NCBI GenBank assembly: GCA_023384575.1
Contig: JAHDVP010000016.1
Span: 1 to 57,136 of the forward strand
From: Acidobacteriota bacterium
GTDB lineage: Bacteria > Acidobacteriota > Vicinamibacteria > Vicinamibacterales > JAFNAJ01
DNA: 57,136 nt
Direction of reading: 5' to 3'
The notes under the pieces are model-generated. The model was not told where the DNA came from. It worked only from the letters and a program-made list of their open reading frames with translations, and did not search any database. The number at the start of each line of letters is the position of its first letter. The first letter of the stretch is position 1. Positions 41,038 through 51,767 of the stretch are shown here, in pieces. A program made the position numbers and the translations under genes.

Positions 41038-41934
41038 TCAGGAGCAGCCGTGAGCCCCTGCGTCGCGCCGGCGCGACTGTCGCCGCTGACGGTGCGCCTC
41101 GAAGGCGACGAGCGCGGCGGCGACCGCCACATTGAGCGAGTCGACGGGCGGGCGCATCGGGATGGCCACGCGCGCGTCGGCTCGTCGCAGCACGGCCGGC
41201 GGAATGCCGTGGCCCTCGCCGCCGACGACGACCGCCACGGGGCCCGTCAGGTCGACCTCGTCGAACGACGTGTCGGCGTCCGACGTCGCGGCCAGGACGC
41301 GGAGCCCCGCCGCGGCCAGCCGCTCGATCGCGGCTTCGGCCTCCGCCGTGCGCACGACCGGCAGCCGCAGGCTGCTGCCCATGGCACCGCGCAGCGCCTT
41401 CCACCCGAACGGGTCGGCCGACGCGCCGGTCACGACCACCCCCGTGGCCCACGCGGCCTCCGCCCCCCGGACGATGGCGCCCAGGTTCCCCGGATCCTGC
41501 ACGTCGACGGCGACGACGACGAGGGCGGGGGCGGGGAAGAGCAACGCGTCGTCGGTCCACGCAGGCGGCGCTGCGAGCGCCAGCACGCCCGACGGCGAGC
41601 GCACGGGGCTCATGGCCGCGAAGACGCGGCCCGGCGCGCCAACAACGTGCACGCCCGCGTCCTGCAGGGCGAGAGCCACATCGGCCAGCTCGCCCGAGCG
41701 GGGGACGTGGCTCGCCTGGTCGACTTCGACCACCGCCACCTCGACGGGAAACGAGGCGGCGAGGGCCTCGCGCACGAGGTGCGGGCCGTCGAGCAGCAAG
41801 GCCCCTTCGTCCAGGGAGCGCCCCGTTGCCAGGCGCCGGCAGCGCTGCACGAGTGGGTTCTGACGGCTGGTGACGAGGTCCACGCGGCTGGTTCCGGTCT
41901 GGTTCCGGTGCGGCGGCCCCACGGGGGCGACCAT
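41038..41934 (-). CDS. SpoU/TrmH-family RNA 2'-O-methyltransferase
   Basis: A 298-residue SPOUT-class methyltransferase with a trefoil knot. An N-terminal substrate-binding domain (SRQNPLVQRCRRL, about 20-100) precedes motif 1 NLGAIVRGAEA, motif 2 GGEGHGIP and motif 3 IPMRPPVDSLNVAVAAAL. The target is probably a ribose in rRNA (as RlmB/TsnR) or tRNA; sequence inspection cannot choose. ATG 41934 has no SD and lies 5 bases after a possible -10 (TATGCT, 41940-41945 minus), so it may be leaderless. It is divergent from greA. Confidence 0.9.
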   Translation of the reverse strand: MVAPVGPPHRNQTGTSRVDLVTSRQNPLVQRCRRLATGRSLDEGALLLDGPHLVREALAASFPVEVAVVEVDQASHVPRSGELADVALALQDAGVHVVGAPGRVFAAMSPVRSPSGVLALAAPPAWTDDALLFPAPALVVVAVDVQDPGNLGAIVRGAEAAWATGVVVTGASADPFGWKALRGAMGSSLRLPVVRTAEAEAAIERLAAAGLRVLAATSDADTSFDEVDLTGPVAVVVGGEGHGIPPAVLRRADARVAIPMRPPVDSLNVAVAAALVAFEAHRQRRQSRRRDAGAHGCS

Positions 41935-41955
41935 CGAGCAGCATAACAAATGTGC

Positions 41956-41961
41956 TAGACT
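41956..41961 (+). promoter_or_regulatory. -10 element TAGACT for greA
   Basis: TAGACT lies in a short AT-rich patch between the divergent TrmH and greA genes, about 145 bases before the greA ATG. The leader is GC-rich; no -35 consensus or known riboswitch is visible. Confidence 0.4.
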
Positions 41962-42105
41962 CTTGAACTTACGTCCGCGTCCGGGCGGTCCGGCCCGCCA
42001 CGGGGTCACTTCACAACCGACGCCATCGGTCGTCGCCGCGTGTTCGCACGCAGGCGCGCGGTGGCGCGCCCCGGCGCGTCCTGTCGCCGGGGAAGGGACA
42101 GGCAG

Positions 42106-42573
42106 ATGAAGGCGCAACTCGTCAAGCGGTTCGAAGACGAAATCCAGGAGCTGGAACGCGAGCTGAAGACCCAGTTGCCGAAGGAGATCCAACGCGCCCG
42201 CGAGCTCGGCGACCTGCGGGAGAACGCGGAGTACCAGGCAGCGAAGGAGCGCCAGGGCTTCCTCCAGGCCCGTATCGGCATGCTCAAGAAGCGCATCGGC
42301 GAGATTGCGCTGATGAACGTCGATCGCATCCCGCGCGGCAAGGTCGGTCTCGGTTCCACCGTCGAGGTCCGCGAGTCGACGGGCGAGCGCATCGTGTATC
42401 AGATCGTGATGCCGGACGATGCGGATGTCGAGCGGGGCTGGATCTCGACCGCCTCGCCCATCGGACGGGCGCTCCTCAACCGGGAGGAGGGCGACGAGGT
42501 CGTCGTCAGGACGCCGAACGGACTCGAGCGTGTCTTCGAGATCGTCAAGCTGTCGACCGTGCACGACGACTGA
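42106..42573 (+). CDS. greA: transcription elongation factor GreA
   Basis: GreA stimulates transcript cleavage by backtracked RNA polymerase. The 155-residue protein has the N-terminal antiparallel coiled coil with the tip sequence LGDLRENAEYQAAKERQ, D36 and E39 being the acidic tip residues that reach the polymerase active site. The C-terminal FKBP-like domain ends in TPNGLERVFEIVKL. ATG 42106 follows GGAAGGGA, a good ribosome site; the frame is open further upstream but GreA never has that extension. The patatin-like gene follows after 39 bases. Confidence 0.94.
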   Translation: MKAQLVKRFEDEIQELERELKTQLPKEIQRARELGDLRENAEYQAAKERQGFLQARIGMLKKRIGEIALMNVDRIPRGKVGLGSTVEVRESTGERIVYQIVMPDDADVERGWISTASPIGRALLNREEGDEVVVRTPNGLERVFEIVKLSTVHDD

Positions 42574-42612
42574 GGTCGGGGCGCCGCACTCCTGCCGTCC
42601 ACGCCGCACACC

Positions 42613-44031
42613 GTGAGCGACCGTCTTCCCGACTACTCGCCTCAGTACCGCACGGCGCTGGTGTTTCTGGGCACCGGCACGGCCGGGGCGTACCACGCGG
42701 GGGTGCTGCGGGCGCTGCACGAGGCGGGTGTGCGCATCGACCTCGTGGCAGGCCGAGGGGTCGGCGCGGTGAGCGCGATGTTCGCGGCGGTGGACGCGGG
42801 GGCGCGCCTGTGGGAGGCGGGCGGCCTGTGGGCCGATCCCGCCGTCGGGCGGCTGTATCCGTGGAGACCGCTCTGGCGGGTGGCGGGCTGGAGTCTCGCC
42901 GCGGCCGCGGCGGCCCTGACGCTGCCACTCGCGCTGATTGGGGCGGTGGCGCTGCTGTACCCCCTCGTCTACCTCGCGCAGCTTCTGTCGACGACGGCGA
43001 CGGCGGCCATCGCGGCGGGCTACACCGACCTCGTCACGCGGCTGTTGTCGCCGGTCCTGCTGACGTCGGTCGTCCCGCGGGCGGTGACGGCCGGCTTTCT
43101 CGTCGGCTTCGTCGTCGTCACCCTCGTCGCGCTGGCCGGCCTCCGGGCGCGGGCGGGTACGCGGCGCCGGGGGCGGGGCAGCTTGTGGGCGCGTACCTTC
43201 GGCGCGCCGCTCGACGGGGTGTCGGCGGTGGCCTGGGCGGCAGCAGGCTTCTGGCAGTTCCTGCGGGGGGCGGCGCCCATCGCCCAGCCCGTGCTCGGCG
43301 AGCTGGCCCGGCGGTACAGCGAGCTGCTCGGCGAGAGCCACGGGCAGCCGGGCTACCGTGAACTCCTGATCATCGCGCACGATCTCGATGCCCGGCGCGA
43401 CCTCGTCTTCGCGGCGCTCGGCCCGGAGCATCGCGCAGCCTTCCAGGACGCCCCGACCGGACGGCCGGCACGAGAGGCCGACCTCGTCGACCTCACGGGC
43501 CTCGGGCGCGACCACGCGATGGATGCGCTCGCGGCCGCCCTGGCAGTGCCGGTGGCCTGCGAGCCGCGTTCGGTCACCTTCGCGCCCGAGTCGTACTGGC
43601 GAGGCGAGACGCACCGGCTCTGCGATCGGCCGGCGGCGGCCTCACGCCTGCTAGGTGAGGTGGCGGCGGCGGGTGCGCGGCAGGTCATCGTCGTTTCCGC
43701 AGCACCGGCGCTCGGCGGACCGCACGCGCTCTCGGCCGCACGGCTGGGGCTGCGGTCGAGGCTCGGCGAGTACCTCGCCGCCGACGAGGCGGCGTCCGTG
43801 GCCGACGCCGTCTCCGCCCATGCGCCGTGGTTCGAGGGGCTGCACGCCATTCAGCCGGCGCACAACCCGCTCGGGCCGTTCGACTTCACCGGGGGCTACG
43901 ACGAACGATCCGACCGCGTGCACAGCCTGCGTGAACTGGCCGAACGCGGCTACGAGGATGCGTACCGGCAGTTCATCGAGCCGGTCGTGGGCGCAAGCGG
44001 CGAGGAACTGCGCGACGGGGGCGTGCGATGA
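42613..44031 (+). CDS. patatin-like membrane protein lacking the catalytic serine
   Basis: A 472-residue protein starting at GTG. The N-terminus copies a patatin phospholipase start, FLGTGTAGAYHAGVLRALHEAG, but the nucleophile elbow GxSxG reads GRGVG (47-51) with glycine at 49 instead of serine. Two long hydrophobic blocks (about 88-137 and 148-178) suggest four membrane helices inside the patatin domain, which is unusual. The C-terminal half is soluble and includes PHALSAARLGLRSRLGEY, a region where patatins carry the Asp of the dyad, not clearly present here. It is probably not a lipase. It overlaps the PLP-enzyme gene by ATGA. Confidence 0.7.
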   Translation: MSDRLPDYSPQYRTALVFLGTGTAGAYHAGVLRALHEAGVRIDLVAGRGVGAVSAMFAAVDAGARLWEAGGLWADPAVGRLYPWRPLWRVAGWSLAAAAAALTLPLALIGAVALLYPLVYLAQLLSTTATAAIAAGYTDLVTRLLSPVLLTSVVPRAVTAGFLVGFVVVTLVALAGLRARAGTRRRGRGSLWARTFGAPLDGVSAVAWAAAGFWQFLRGAAPIAQPVLGELARRYSELLGESHGQPGYRELLIIAHDLDARRDLVFAALGPEHRAAFQDAPTGRPAREADLVDLTGLGRDHAMDALAAALAVPVACEPRSVTFAPESYWRGETHRLCDRPAAASRLLGEVAAAGARQVIVVSAAPALGGPHALSAARLGLRSRLGEYLAADEAASVADAVSAHAPWFEGLHAIQPAHNPLGPFDFTGGYDERSDRVHSLRELAERGYEDAYRQFIEPVVGASGEELRDGGVR

Positions 44032-45200
44032 CCGAACACTGGAAGCGCGACACCCGTGTCATTCACGAGGGCGAGGGCGCGTCGTCCGAGGCGCTGCCCG
44101 TCTCGACGCCGATCTACCAGACGACCACGTTCCTCTTCGAGTCGGGGGAGGCGATGCGGCGGCACGCGGAGGAGGGTGCGCCCCACTACATCTACTCACG
44201 CGACCGCAACCCGACGGTCGAGGCCGCCGAGCGCAAGATGGCCACGCTCGAGGGGGCCGAGGCGGCGCTGGTGTTCTCGTCGGGTCAGGCGGCGACCACC
44301 GCCACGTTGATGGGGCTCGTGTCGGCCGGCGACGAGGTGGTGTGCAGCGGCGGCATCTACGGCGGCACGTTGCGGCTGCTGCGCGACGTGCTCGCGCGCT
44401 TCGGTGTCCGGACACGGTTCGTGTCGCTCGACGACGTCCGCGAGCCGACCCACGTGCTGTCGGACACCACGCGGGTCGTGTGGTTCGAGACGCCGGTCAA
44501 CCCGACGCTCAGGTGCGTCGACATCCGCCAGGTGGCCGACGCGTGCCGCGCCTGCGGGGTCGTGTCGGTGGTCGACAGCACGTTTGCCAGCCCGGCCAAC
44601 CAGCAGCCGCTCGCACTCGGCGTCGACCTCGTGATGCACAGCGCGTCGAAGTACCTGGCGGGCCACAGCGACCTGACGGCGGGCGCCATCGCCGGTCCGC
44701 ACCGGCTGGTCGACCGCGTGGCCGAGGTCCGCTCGCTCGTCGGGGGCGTGCTCGACCCGCAGGCGGCCTTCGCGCTGGCGCGCAGCCTCAAGACCCTCAG
44801 CGTGAGGATGGCCCGTCACAACGCCAACGCCGCCGCGGCCGCCGCGTTCCTCGCCTCACACCCGCGCGTCTCGCGCGTGCTCTACCCCGGTCTCGCGTCA
44901 CACCCGGACCGCGACGTGGCCGAGCGGCAGATGCAGGGCTTCGGGGGGATGGTGACCTTCGACGTGGATGGCCGTCTCGAGACGGCGCTGGCCGTCTACG
45001 ATCGGCTGCGCGTCTTCCAGCGCGCGGCGAGTCTCGGCGGCGTCGAGAGCCTCTGCAGCCTCCCCGTCCTGACGTCCCAGGTGGGGTACTCCGACGAGGA
45101 GCTGGCCCGGGCGGGCGTGACACGCGGGATGCTGCGCCTCTCGGTGGGCCTCGAGGATCCCGACGACCTGGTGGCCGACCTCGCTCAGGCGCTCGGCTGA
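44028..45200 (+). CDS. Cys/Met-metabolism PLP-dependent enzyme (cystathionine gamma-synthase/lyase type)
   Basis: A 390-residue fold-type I PLP enzyme. It has YIYSRDRNPTVEAAERKMATLEG, the phosphate-binding SSGQAA, the cofactor aspartate in VVDSTFASP, and the Schiff-base lysine K208 in HSASKYLAGHSD. The C-terminal end RLSVGLEDPDDLVADL is standard. Members include cystathionine gamma-synthase, cystathionine gamma-lyase, methionine gamma-lyase and O-acetylhomoserine sulfhydrylase; sequence inspection cannot separate them. It is translationally coupled to the patatin-like gene and converges on the DHH gene. Confidence 0.9.
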   Translation: MTEHWKRDTRVIHEGEGASSEALPVSTPIYQTTTFLFESGEAMRRHAEEGAPHYIYSRDRNPTVEAAERKMATLEGAEAALVFSSGQAATTATLMGLVSAGDEVVCSGGIYGGTLRLLRDVLARFGVRTRFVSLDDVREPTHVLSDTTRVVWFETPVNPTLRCVDIRQVADACRACGVVSVVDSTFASPANQQPLALGVDLVMHSASKYLAGHSDLTAGAIAGPHRLVDRVAEVRSLVGGVLDPQAAFALARSLKTLSVRMARHNANAAAAAAFLASHPRVSRVLYPGLASHPDRDVAERQMQGFGGMVTFDVDGRLETALAVYDRLRVFQRAASLGGVESLCSLPVLTSQVGYSDEELARAGVTRGMLRLSVGLEDPDDLVADLAQALG

Positions 45201-45211
45201 GTCCGGCCGCG

Positions 45212-45237
45212 CCGCGCGTCGACGTGGCGGCGCGCGG
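45212..45237. terminator. hairpin between convergent PLP-enzyme and DHH genes
   Basis: A 7-bp perfect stem, CCGCGCG (45212-45218) with CGCGCGG (45231-45237), spans the 37-base gap between two converging stop codons. No U-tract follows on either strand, so Rho-independent action is uncertain; its position suits a bidirectional terminator. Confidence 0.45.
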
Positions 45238-46665
45238 TCAGCGCGCCGCCACCACGTCCTTGCGCTTCTCCCCCCCGGTGTCCTTCAGGAACCGCTCGGC
45301 CATCTCGCGCAGGCGGTCGTGGATCCCGGCCGGCGGGAGGTCGCCGTACTTCTCGACGAACCGATCCCACGGCACCACGGCCTTCGCCATCGCCCGGTGA
45401 CCGCCGGCGCTGCCGATCTCGTTGAACCAGCGCTTGACGAACTCGCCGGCGTTGCGCGAGTACCCCAGGTTGCGGACCGAGACGACGAGCGAACCGTTGA
45501 CGCGGCCCGCGATGATCGTCCACTTCACGTCCTCGAGCTGCAGGAGGAAGTCGGCCACGTAGGTGATGAAGTCCTCGCGTGGCGACTCGCCGAGGTACGC
45601 GCAGAAGACCTGGTCGGCGAGCGACCCGTGCTCGAACGCCTGGCGGACGCACCCCAGCCGCTCCATGGTGATCTCCGCGCCCTCCATCTTCCGGATGAGC
45701 GCCGCATCGGCGAGGGGGTACAGGTACGTGAACGCCTCGAGGTCGACGCGGTTGGTCTGGCGCGCGAAGAAGAGCGTGTCCGACTTGATGGCGTAGAGCA
45801 TCGCCGTCGCCGTGCGCTCGGAGATGTTCACGTCGACGGCACGCAGGTGCTCGGTGAGGATGGTGCAGGTCGACCCGTAGTCGGCGCGGATGTCGCGGTA
45901 GGGCGCGATGTAGCCCGGCTGCTCGGGGTGGTGATCGATGACCAGGTCGGCCTTGGGCAGCAGGCCGCCGAAATAGTGCGGCTGGACGTCGACGGTGGCG
46001 ATGCGGTCGAAGGTGACGAACTGATCGGGGGTGATCTGCTCGACGTGAATGTCGAGCAGGTTCGCCATCCGCAGGTTCTCAGGCCGGGTCATGCCCTGCA
46101 ACGCCCCGATGATGGCGGTCGTCTTCGTGCGCCGCAGCAGGTTGCGCAGGGCCAGGCCGCTCGCCATCGCGTCGGGATCGGGGTCGTTGTGCAGCAGGAT
46201 GAGCACGCGGTCGGCGTCGGCGAAGTAGCGCTGGTACTGCTGCACGCGCGCGCGGGTCACCGACCGGCCGAGCTCCGTCTGGAGTGGCGACCCGACGAGC
46301 TCCGCGAGCGACAGCACCGTGACCTCGGGAAACTCGGCCCGCACCTCGTCGGAGCGCTTCGTGGTCGGGCCCGTGCCGAGCACGTAGAGCAGCGACCCGC
46401 CCGCCTTGTGCACGGCCTCGACGATCCGGCGCAGGCTCCGCCGCCCGTTGTCCTCGACGATGACGCAGGTGTTCGGCGAGAGGTCGGCCTTGAGGTAACT
46501 GTCGAGCCGGCGGGGGTCGGCGGCCGACACGGCGAGCCCCGCGTCGTGAAGCCGCCGCGCGAGCGGCCGGCTCTCCACGATGAAGCTCACGTCGAAGGTC
46601 GGCGGGAGTACCCGGTCGAGGGTCCGGATGACGAGCTCGTCCTGACAGACGGCGAGACACTGCAT
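45238..46665 (-). CDS. DHH-family phosphoesterase with N-terminal RCK-like domain
   Basis: A 475-residue soluble protein. Residues about 1-130 look like a nucleotide-binding TrkA-N/RCK-type Rossmann domain. Then come the DHH domain with HNDPDPDAMASG (160-170) and DLVIDHHPEQPG, and the DHHA1 domain with NAGEFVKRWFNEIGSAGGHRAMAKA. DHH/DHHA1 proteins include nanoRNases and cyclic-dinucleotide phosphodiesterases; the same RCK-DHH combination is known in uncharacterised bacterial proteins. I start at ATG 46665; a TTG at 46707 lying just after the -10 box is possible. The substrate is unknown. Confidence 0.85.
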   Translation of the reverse strand: MQCLAVCQDELVIRTLDRVLPPTFDVSFIVESRPLARRLHDAGLAVSAADPRRLDSYLKADLSPNTCVIVEDNGRRSLRRIVEAVHKAGGSLLYVLGTGPTTKRSDEVRAEFPEVTVLSLAELVGSPLQTELGRSVTRARVQQYQRYFADADRVLILLHNDPDPDAMASGLALRNLLRRTKTTAIIGALQGMTRPENLRMANLLDIHVEQITPDQFVTFDRIATVDVQPHYFGGLLPKADLVIDHHPEQPGYIAPYRDIRADYGSTCTILTEHLRAVDVNISERTATAMLYAIKSDTLFFARQTNRVDLEAFTYLYPLADAALIRKMEGAEITMERLGCVRQAFEHGSLADQVFCAYLGESPREDFITYVADFLLQLEDVKWTIIAGRVNGSLVVSVRNLGYSRNAGEFVKRWFNEIGSAGGHRAMAKAVVPWDRFVEKYGDLPPAGIHDRLREMAERFLKDTGGEKRKDVVAAR

Positions 46666-46713
46666 GAGCGCACCGTGCCCCGGGGGTCTCCCTGGAGCGA
46701 CCGGCAAACGTTC

Positions 46714-46719
46714 ATTATA
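46714..46719 (-). promoter_or_regulatory. -10 element TATAAT for the DHH gene
   Basis: A perfect TATAAT on the minus strand ends 6 bases before a possible TTG start (46707) and about 48 before the favoured ATG (46665). No -35 hexamer is visible. Confidence 0.5.
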
Positions 46720-46814
46720 CCGGAGTTCGGTCGGCGCTCCGCCTCGTTCCGGAAGCTCGTGCGCGGCGCGCCGGCGGGCGTGCGCTCCCGCCGCGGCGCG
46801 AGCCGGGGCCGGTG

Positions 46815-46820
46815 TAGACT
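46815..46820 (+). promoter_or_regulatory. -10 element TAGACT for the VWFA gene
   Basis: TAGACT lies 63 bases upstream of the VWFA gene's GTG, in the divergent region shared with the DHH gene. It is identical to the box before greA. Confidence 0.4.
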
Positions 46821-46883
46821 GAAGGCTCGCCAGCCCCCCTCATCACTGGGTGGCCGCTCCGACAACGCCTGGAGGCCGCTGCC

Positions 46884-47807
46884 GTGCCGCTCGCCTGTGT
46901 GGTCGTCGCCCTCGTGGCCGTGTTGCTGGTGCCCGCGCCTGCCCTGGCGCAGGCGGTGTTCCGCTCGGGCATCGACCTCGTGAGCCTTGGCGTGACCGTG
47001 ACCGACCGGCGGGGGGCGCTCGTGAGCGACCTGACGATCCACGATTTCGAGGTGATCGAGGCCGGCACCCGGCAACGCCTCGAGTACTTCGCCTCCGGCC
47101 TTGCGGACGGCGAGATGCGCCCCGAGCTGCACCTCGGGCTGCTGCTCGATACGAGCGGCAGCATGGTCAGCGAGATGCACCTCGCCCGCACGGCCGCGAT
47201 CAAGTTCCTCAATCGTTTCGAAGACGCCGACGACATGACCCTCGTCGACTTCGACACCGAGGTCCGGGTGGCCCGGTACGGCCAGGCCGACTTCCCGCGG
47301 CTCGTCGAGCGCATCCGCAGCCGCAAGCCCGACGGGTGGACCGCGCTGTACGACGCGATCGGCGTGTACCTCGACGGCGCGTCGATGCAGGACGGGCGCA
47401 AGATCCTCGTGCTCTACACTGACGGCGACGACACGCGCAGCAACATGACGTTCTCGGAGACCATGGAGCTGCTCAGAGCTTCAGACGTCACGATGTACGT
47501 CGTCGGTCTGTTCGGGCGGCGCCTGCCGAACCCCCAGGAGCGGGCGCGCCTGAGCCAGCTCGCCGAGGTCACGGGGGGGCTGGCCTATTTCCCGGCCGCC
47601 GCCTCGCAGCTCGACGAGGTGTACGACAAGATCGTCGAGGAAGTGTCGGCGCGCTACACCCTGGGCTACCGGTCGTCGAACCGCGTCGAAGACGGCGCCT
47701 GGCGAGCGGTGGAGATCCGCCTGACCCGACCCGACCTGCAGGGGGCGAAGATCCGGGCCCGAAAGGGGTACTTCGCCCCGTACCGCCCGGCCTCGGGACT
47801 GCCCTGA
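46884..47807 (+). CDS. secreted VWFA-domain protein, Acidobacteria-type
   Basis: A 307-residue exported protein starting at GTG with a signal peptide (about 1-22, ending ALA before Q). Its layout matches the VWFA-related proteins abundant in Acidobacteriota: a beta segment with [24 protein letters not shown], then a VWFA domain with the MIDAS DTSGSM at about 89-94 and TDGDD near 180, and a C-terminal region with YTLGYRSSN and the ending [10 protein letters not shown]. The MIDAS appears complete, so metal-dependent protein binding is likely. The partner is unknown. This family assignment is the best taxonomic hint in the window. Confidence 0.85.
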   Translation: MPLACVVVALVAVLLVPAPALAQAVFRSGIDLVSLGVTVTDRRGALVSDLTIHDFEVIEAGTRQRLEYFASGLADGEMRPELHLGLLLDTSGSMVSEMHLARTAAIKFLNRFEDADDMTLVDFDTEVRVARYGQADFPRLVERIRSRKPDGWTALYDAIGVYLDGASMQDGRKILVLYTDGDDTRSNMTFSETMELLRASDVTMYVVGLFGRRLPNPQERARLSQLAEVTGGLAYFPAAASQLDEVYDKIVEEVSARYTLGYRSSNRVEDGAWRAVEIRLTRPDLQGAKIRARKGYFAPYRPASGLP

Positions 47808-47876
47808 CGACACCGCCGCGCGCGGCGTCCTGAACGCCGACCGGGCGGGCGCACGGGAAGGCGCAGGCGACTGTGG

Positions 47877-47882
47877 TACGAT
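47877..47882 (+). promoter_or_regulatory. -10 element TACGAT upstream of uvrB
   Basis: TACGAT lies about 100 bases before the favoured uvrB start and overlaps an upstream ATG (47881) of the same frame. No SOS-box type palindrome was recognised next to it. Confidence 0.35.
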
Positions 47883-47985
47883 GAGCGATTGGGGTCGTCG
47901 GCGGCGCCCGTCCGGCCGACGCCCGCCACCGAGCCCCCCGCGTCCGCGCTCGTGCCGGCGTGCGGGTCTGGACACGACCGAGCGC

Positions 47986-50100
<2,115 letters not shown>

Positions 50101-50101
50101 C

Positions 50102-50875
50102 GTGACCGGCGCGGTCGAGCAGTACCTCAAACGACAGCTCCTGGACCTCCAGGAGTACGTCATGCTGTGCGTGGCCGTGGCGCGGGCGTCGGTGACCCGG
50201 CCGTTCTACTATCGCGATCTCGTCGAGCAGTTCGACGCCATCGGCGTGGGGTCGCTCACCGTCGTCGTCCTGACGGGGCTCTTCACCGGCGCGGTGCTGG
50301 CCCTCCAGTCGGGCTTCACGCTCGACCAGTTCGGCGCGCGGTCCGAGGTCGGCCGGCTGGTCGGCGCCTCGATGATCAAGGAACTCGGCCCGGTGCTCAC
50401 GGCGCTGATGGTCACCGGCCGGGTGGGGTCGGGCATCGCCGCCGAGCTGGGGTCGATGAACGTCACCGAGCAGATCAGCGCACTCCGCGCGCTCGGCACC
50501 GACCCGGTCCGTAAGCTGGTCGTGCCGCGCGTGCTCGCCGGCCTGGTCATGGTCCCCGTGCTGACCGTCATCGCCAACGCCGTCGGCATGCTCGGGGCCT
50601 GGGTCGTCGCCACGACCCAGTTGCAGGTGGCGAGCGGCATCTACTGGAACTCGGTGCTCAATGGCCTGTGGATTCAGGACGTCTGGATGGGGCTGCTGAA
50701 GCCGTTCTTCCTCGGGTTCGTGATCGTCACCATCGGCTGCCACGTCGGGCTGCGGACCTCAGGAGGCACCCAAGGCGTCGGCCGCGCCACGACCAAGTCG
50801 GTCGTCGCGGGCTCGGTGTCGGTGCTCGCGGTCGACTTCTTCGTGACCAAGCTGTTGATCGTGCTCATGTACTGA
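50102..50875 (+). CDS. mlaE: MlaE-type ABC permease (phospholipid transport)
   Basis: A 257-residue permease of the MlaE/YrbE family, which with MlaF and MlaD moves phospholipids between the membranes. About five membrane helices are visible, with the family signatures [42 protein letters not shown] and [16 protein letters not shown]. The start is a GTG one base after the uvrB stop, so expression may follow uvrB. mlaF starts 9 bases downstream. No mlaB or mlaC is adjacent, as in many non-proteobacterial mla loci. Confidence 0.93.
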   Translation: MTGAVEQYLKRQLLDLQEYVMLCVAVARASVTRPFYYRDLVEQFDAIGVGSLTVVVLTGLFTGAVLALQSGFTLDQFGARSEVGRLVGASMIKELGPVLTALMVTGRVGSGIAAELGSMNVTEQISALRALGTDPVRKLVVPRVLAGLVMVPVLTVIANAVGMLGAWVVATTQLQVASGIYWNSVLNGLWIQDVWMGLLKPFFLGFVIVTIGCHVGLRTSGGTQGVGRATTKSVVAGSVSVLAVDFFVTKLLIVLMY

Positions 50876-50884
50876 CAGGCGATC

Positions 50885-51742
50885 ATGGACGGAGCCGTGG
50901 ACGAGTCGTACCCCGCGTTGAGCCGGGAAGAGGCGCTGAACGGCGCCGGCGCGCCCATTGTCGTCTTCGACGGCGTGTCGCTGGCGTTCGACGACAACGT
51001 CGTCCTCAATCGCGTCAGCTTCACGCTGCTGCTCGGCCACACCAAGATCTTCCTGGGGGCGAGCGGCGCCGGCAAGTCGACTATTCTGAAGCTGATCCTG
51101 GGTCTGCTCAAGCCCGACGAGGGCGTCATCTGGGTGAACGGCGAACGGGTCGACGGCATGAACGAGCGGCAGCTCATGCGGGTCCGCCACGACCTCGGCA
51201 TGGTGTTCCAGGAGGGCGCGCTGTTCGACTCGCTCACCGTGCGCGAGAACGTCGGCTACAAGCTCTTCGAGGAGACGGTGCTTCCGCTCGACGAGGTCAA
51301 CCGTCGCGTGGAGGAGGTGCTCGGCTTCGTCGGCCTCGCCGAGCACATCGACAAGATGCCGTCGGCGCTGTCTGGCGGGCAGCGGCGCCGGGTGGCCATC
51401 GCCCGGGCCATGACCGCGAAGCCGCGCATCCTGCTCTACGACGAGCCGACGACCGGCCTCGACCCGATTACGGCGACCTCGATCGACGACGAGATCATCA
51501 AGCTGCGCGACATCGAGCGCGTCAGCTCCATCCTGGTCACCCACCAGTTGCGCGACGCCTTCTACGTCGCCACGCACACGGCCGTCGTCGAGGACGGCCG
51601 CGTGAAGATCGTGGAGGCCACGCGCGACAAGTGCCAGGAGGCCGAGTTCATCATGCTGCGCGATGGCGACATCGTCTTCGAGGGCAACGCCACCCAGTTG
51701 CGCGGTGCCGACGACGAGTACCTGCAGCTCTTCCTGTCCTGA
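50885..51742 (+). CDS. mlaF: MlaF-type ABC ATPase
   Basis: The 285-residue ATPase of the MCE/Mla transporter. It has Walker A GASGAGKST, the Q-loop followed by VFQEGALFDSLTVRENV, signature SGGQRRRVAIARA, Walker B LLYDEPTTGLDP and the switch histidine in VTHQLRD. The VFQEGALFDSLTV segment is characteristic of the MlaF group. It is a cytosolic partner of MlaE. The first 25 residues are a variable extension. mlaD starts 25 bases later. Confidence 0.94.
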   Translation: MDGAVDESYPALSREEALNGAGAPIVVFDGVSLAFDDNVVLNRVSFTLLLGHTKIFLGASGAGKSTILKLILGLLKPDEGVIWVNGERVDGMNERQLMRVRHDLGMVFQEGALFDSLTVRENVGYKLFEETVLPLDEVNRRVEEVLGFVGLAEHIDKMPSALSGGQRRRVAIARAMTAKPRILLYDEPTTGLDPITATSIDDEIIKLRDIERVSSILVTHQLRDAFYVATHTAVVEDGRVKIVEATRDKCQEAEFIMLRDGDIVFEGNATQLRGADDEYLQLFLS

Positions 51743-51767
51743 GGCCCACGAAAGGTCAGCCCGACTC

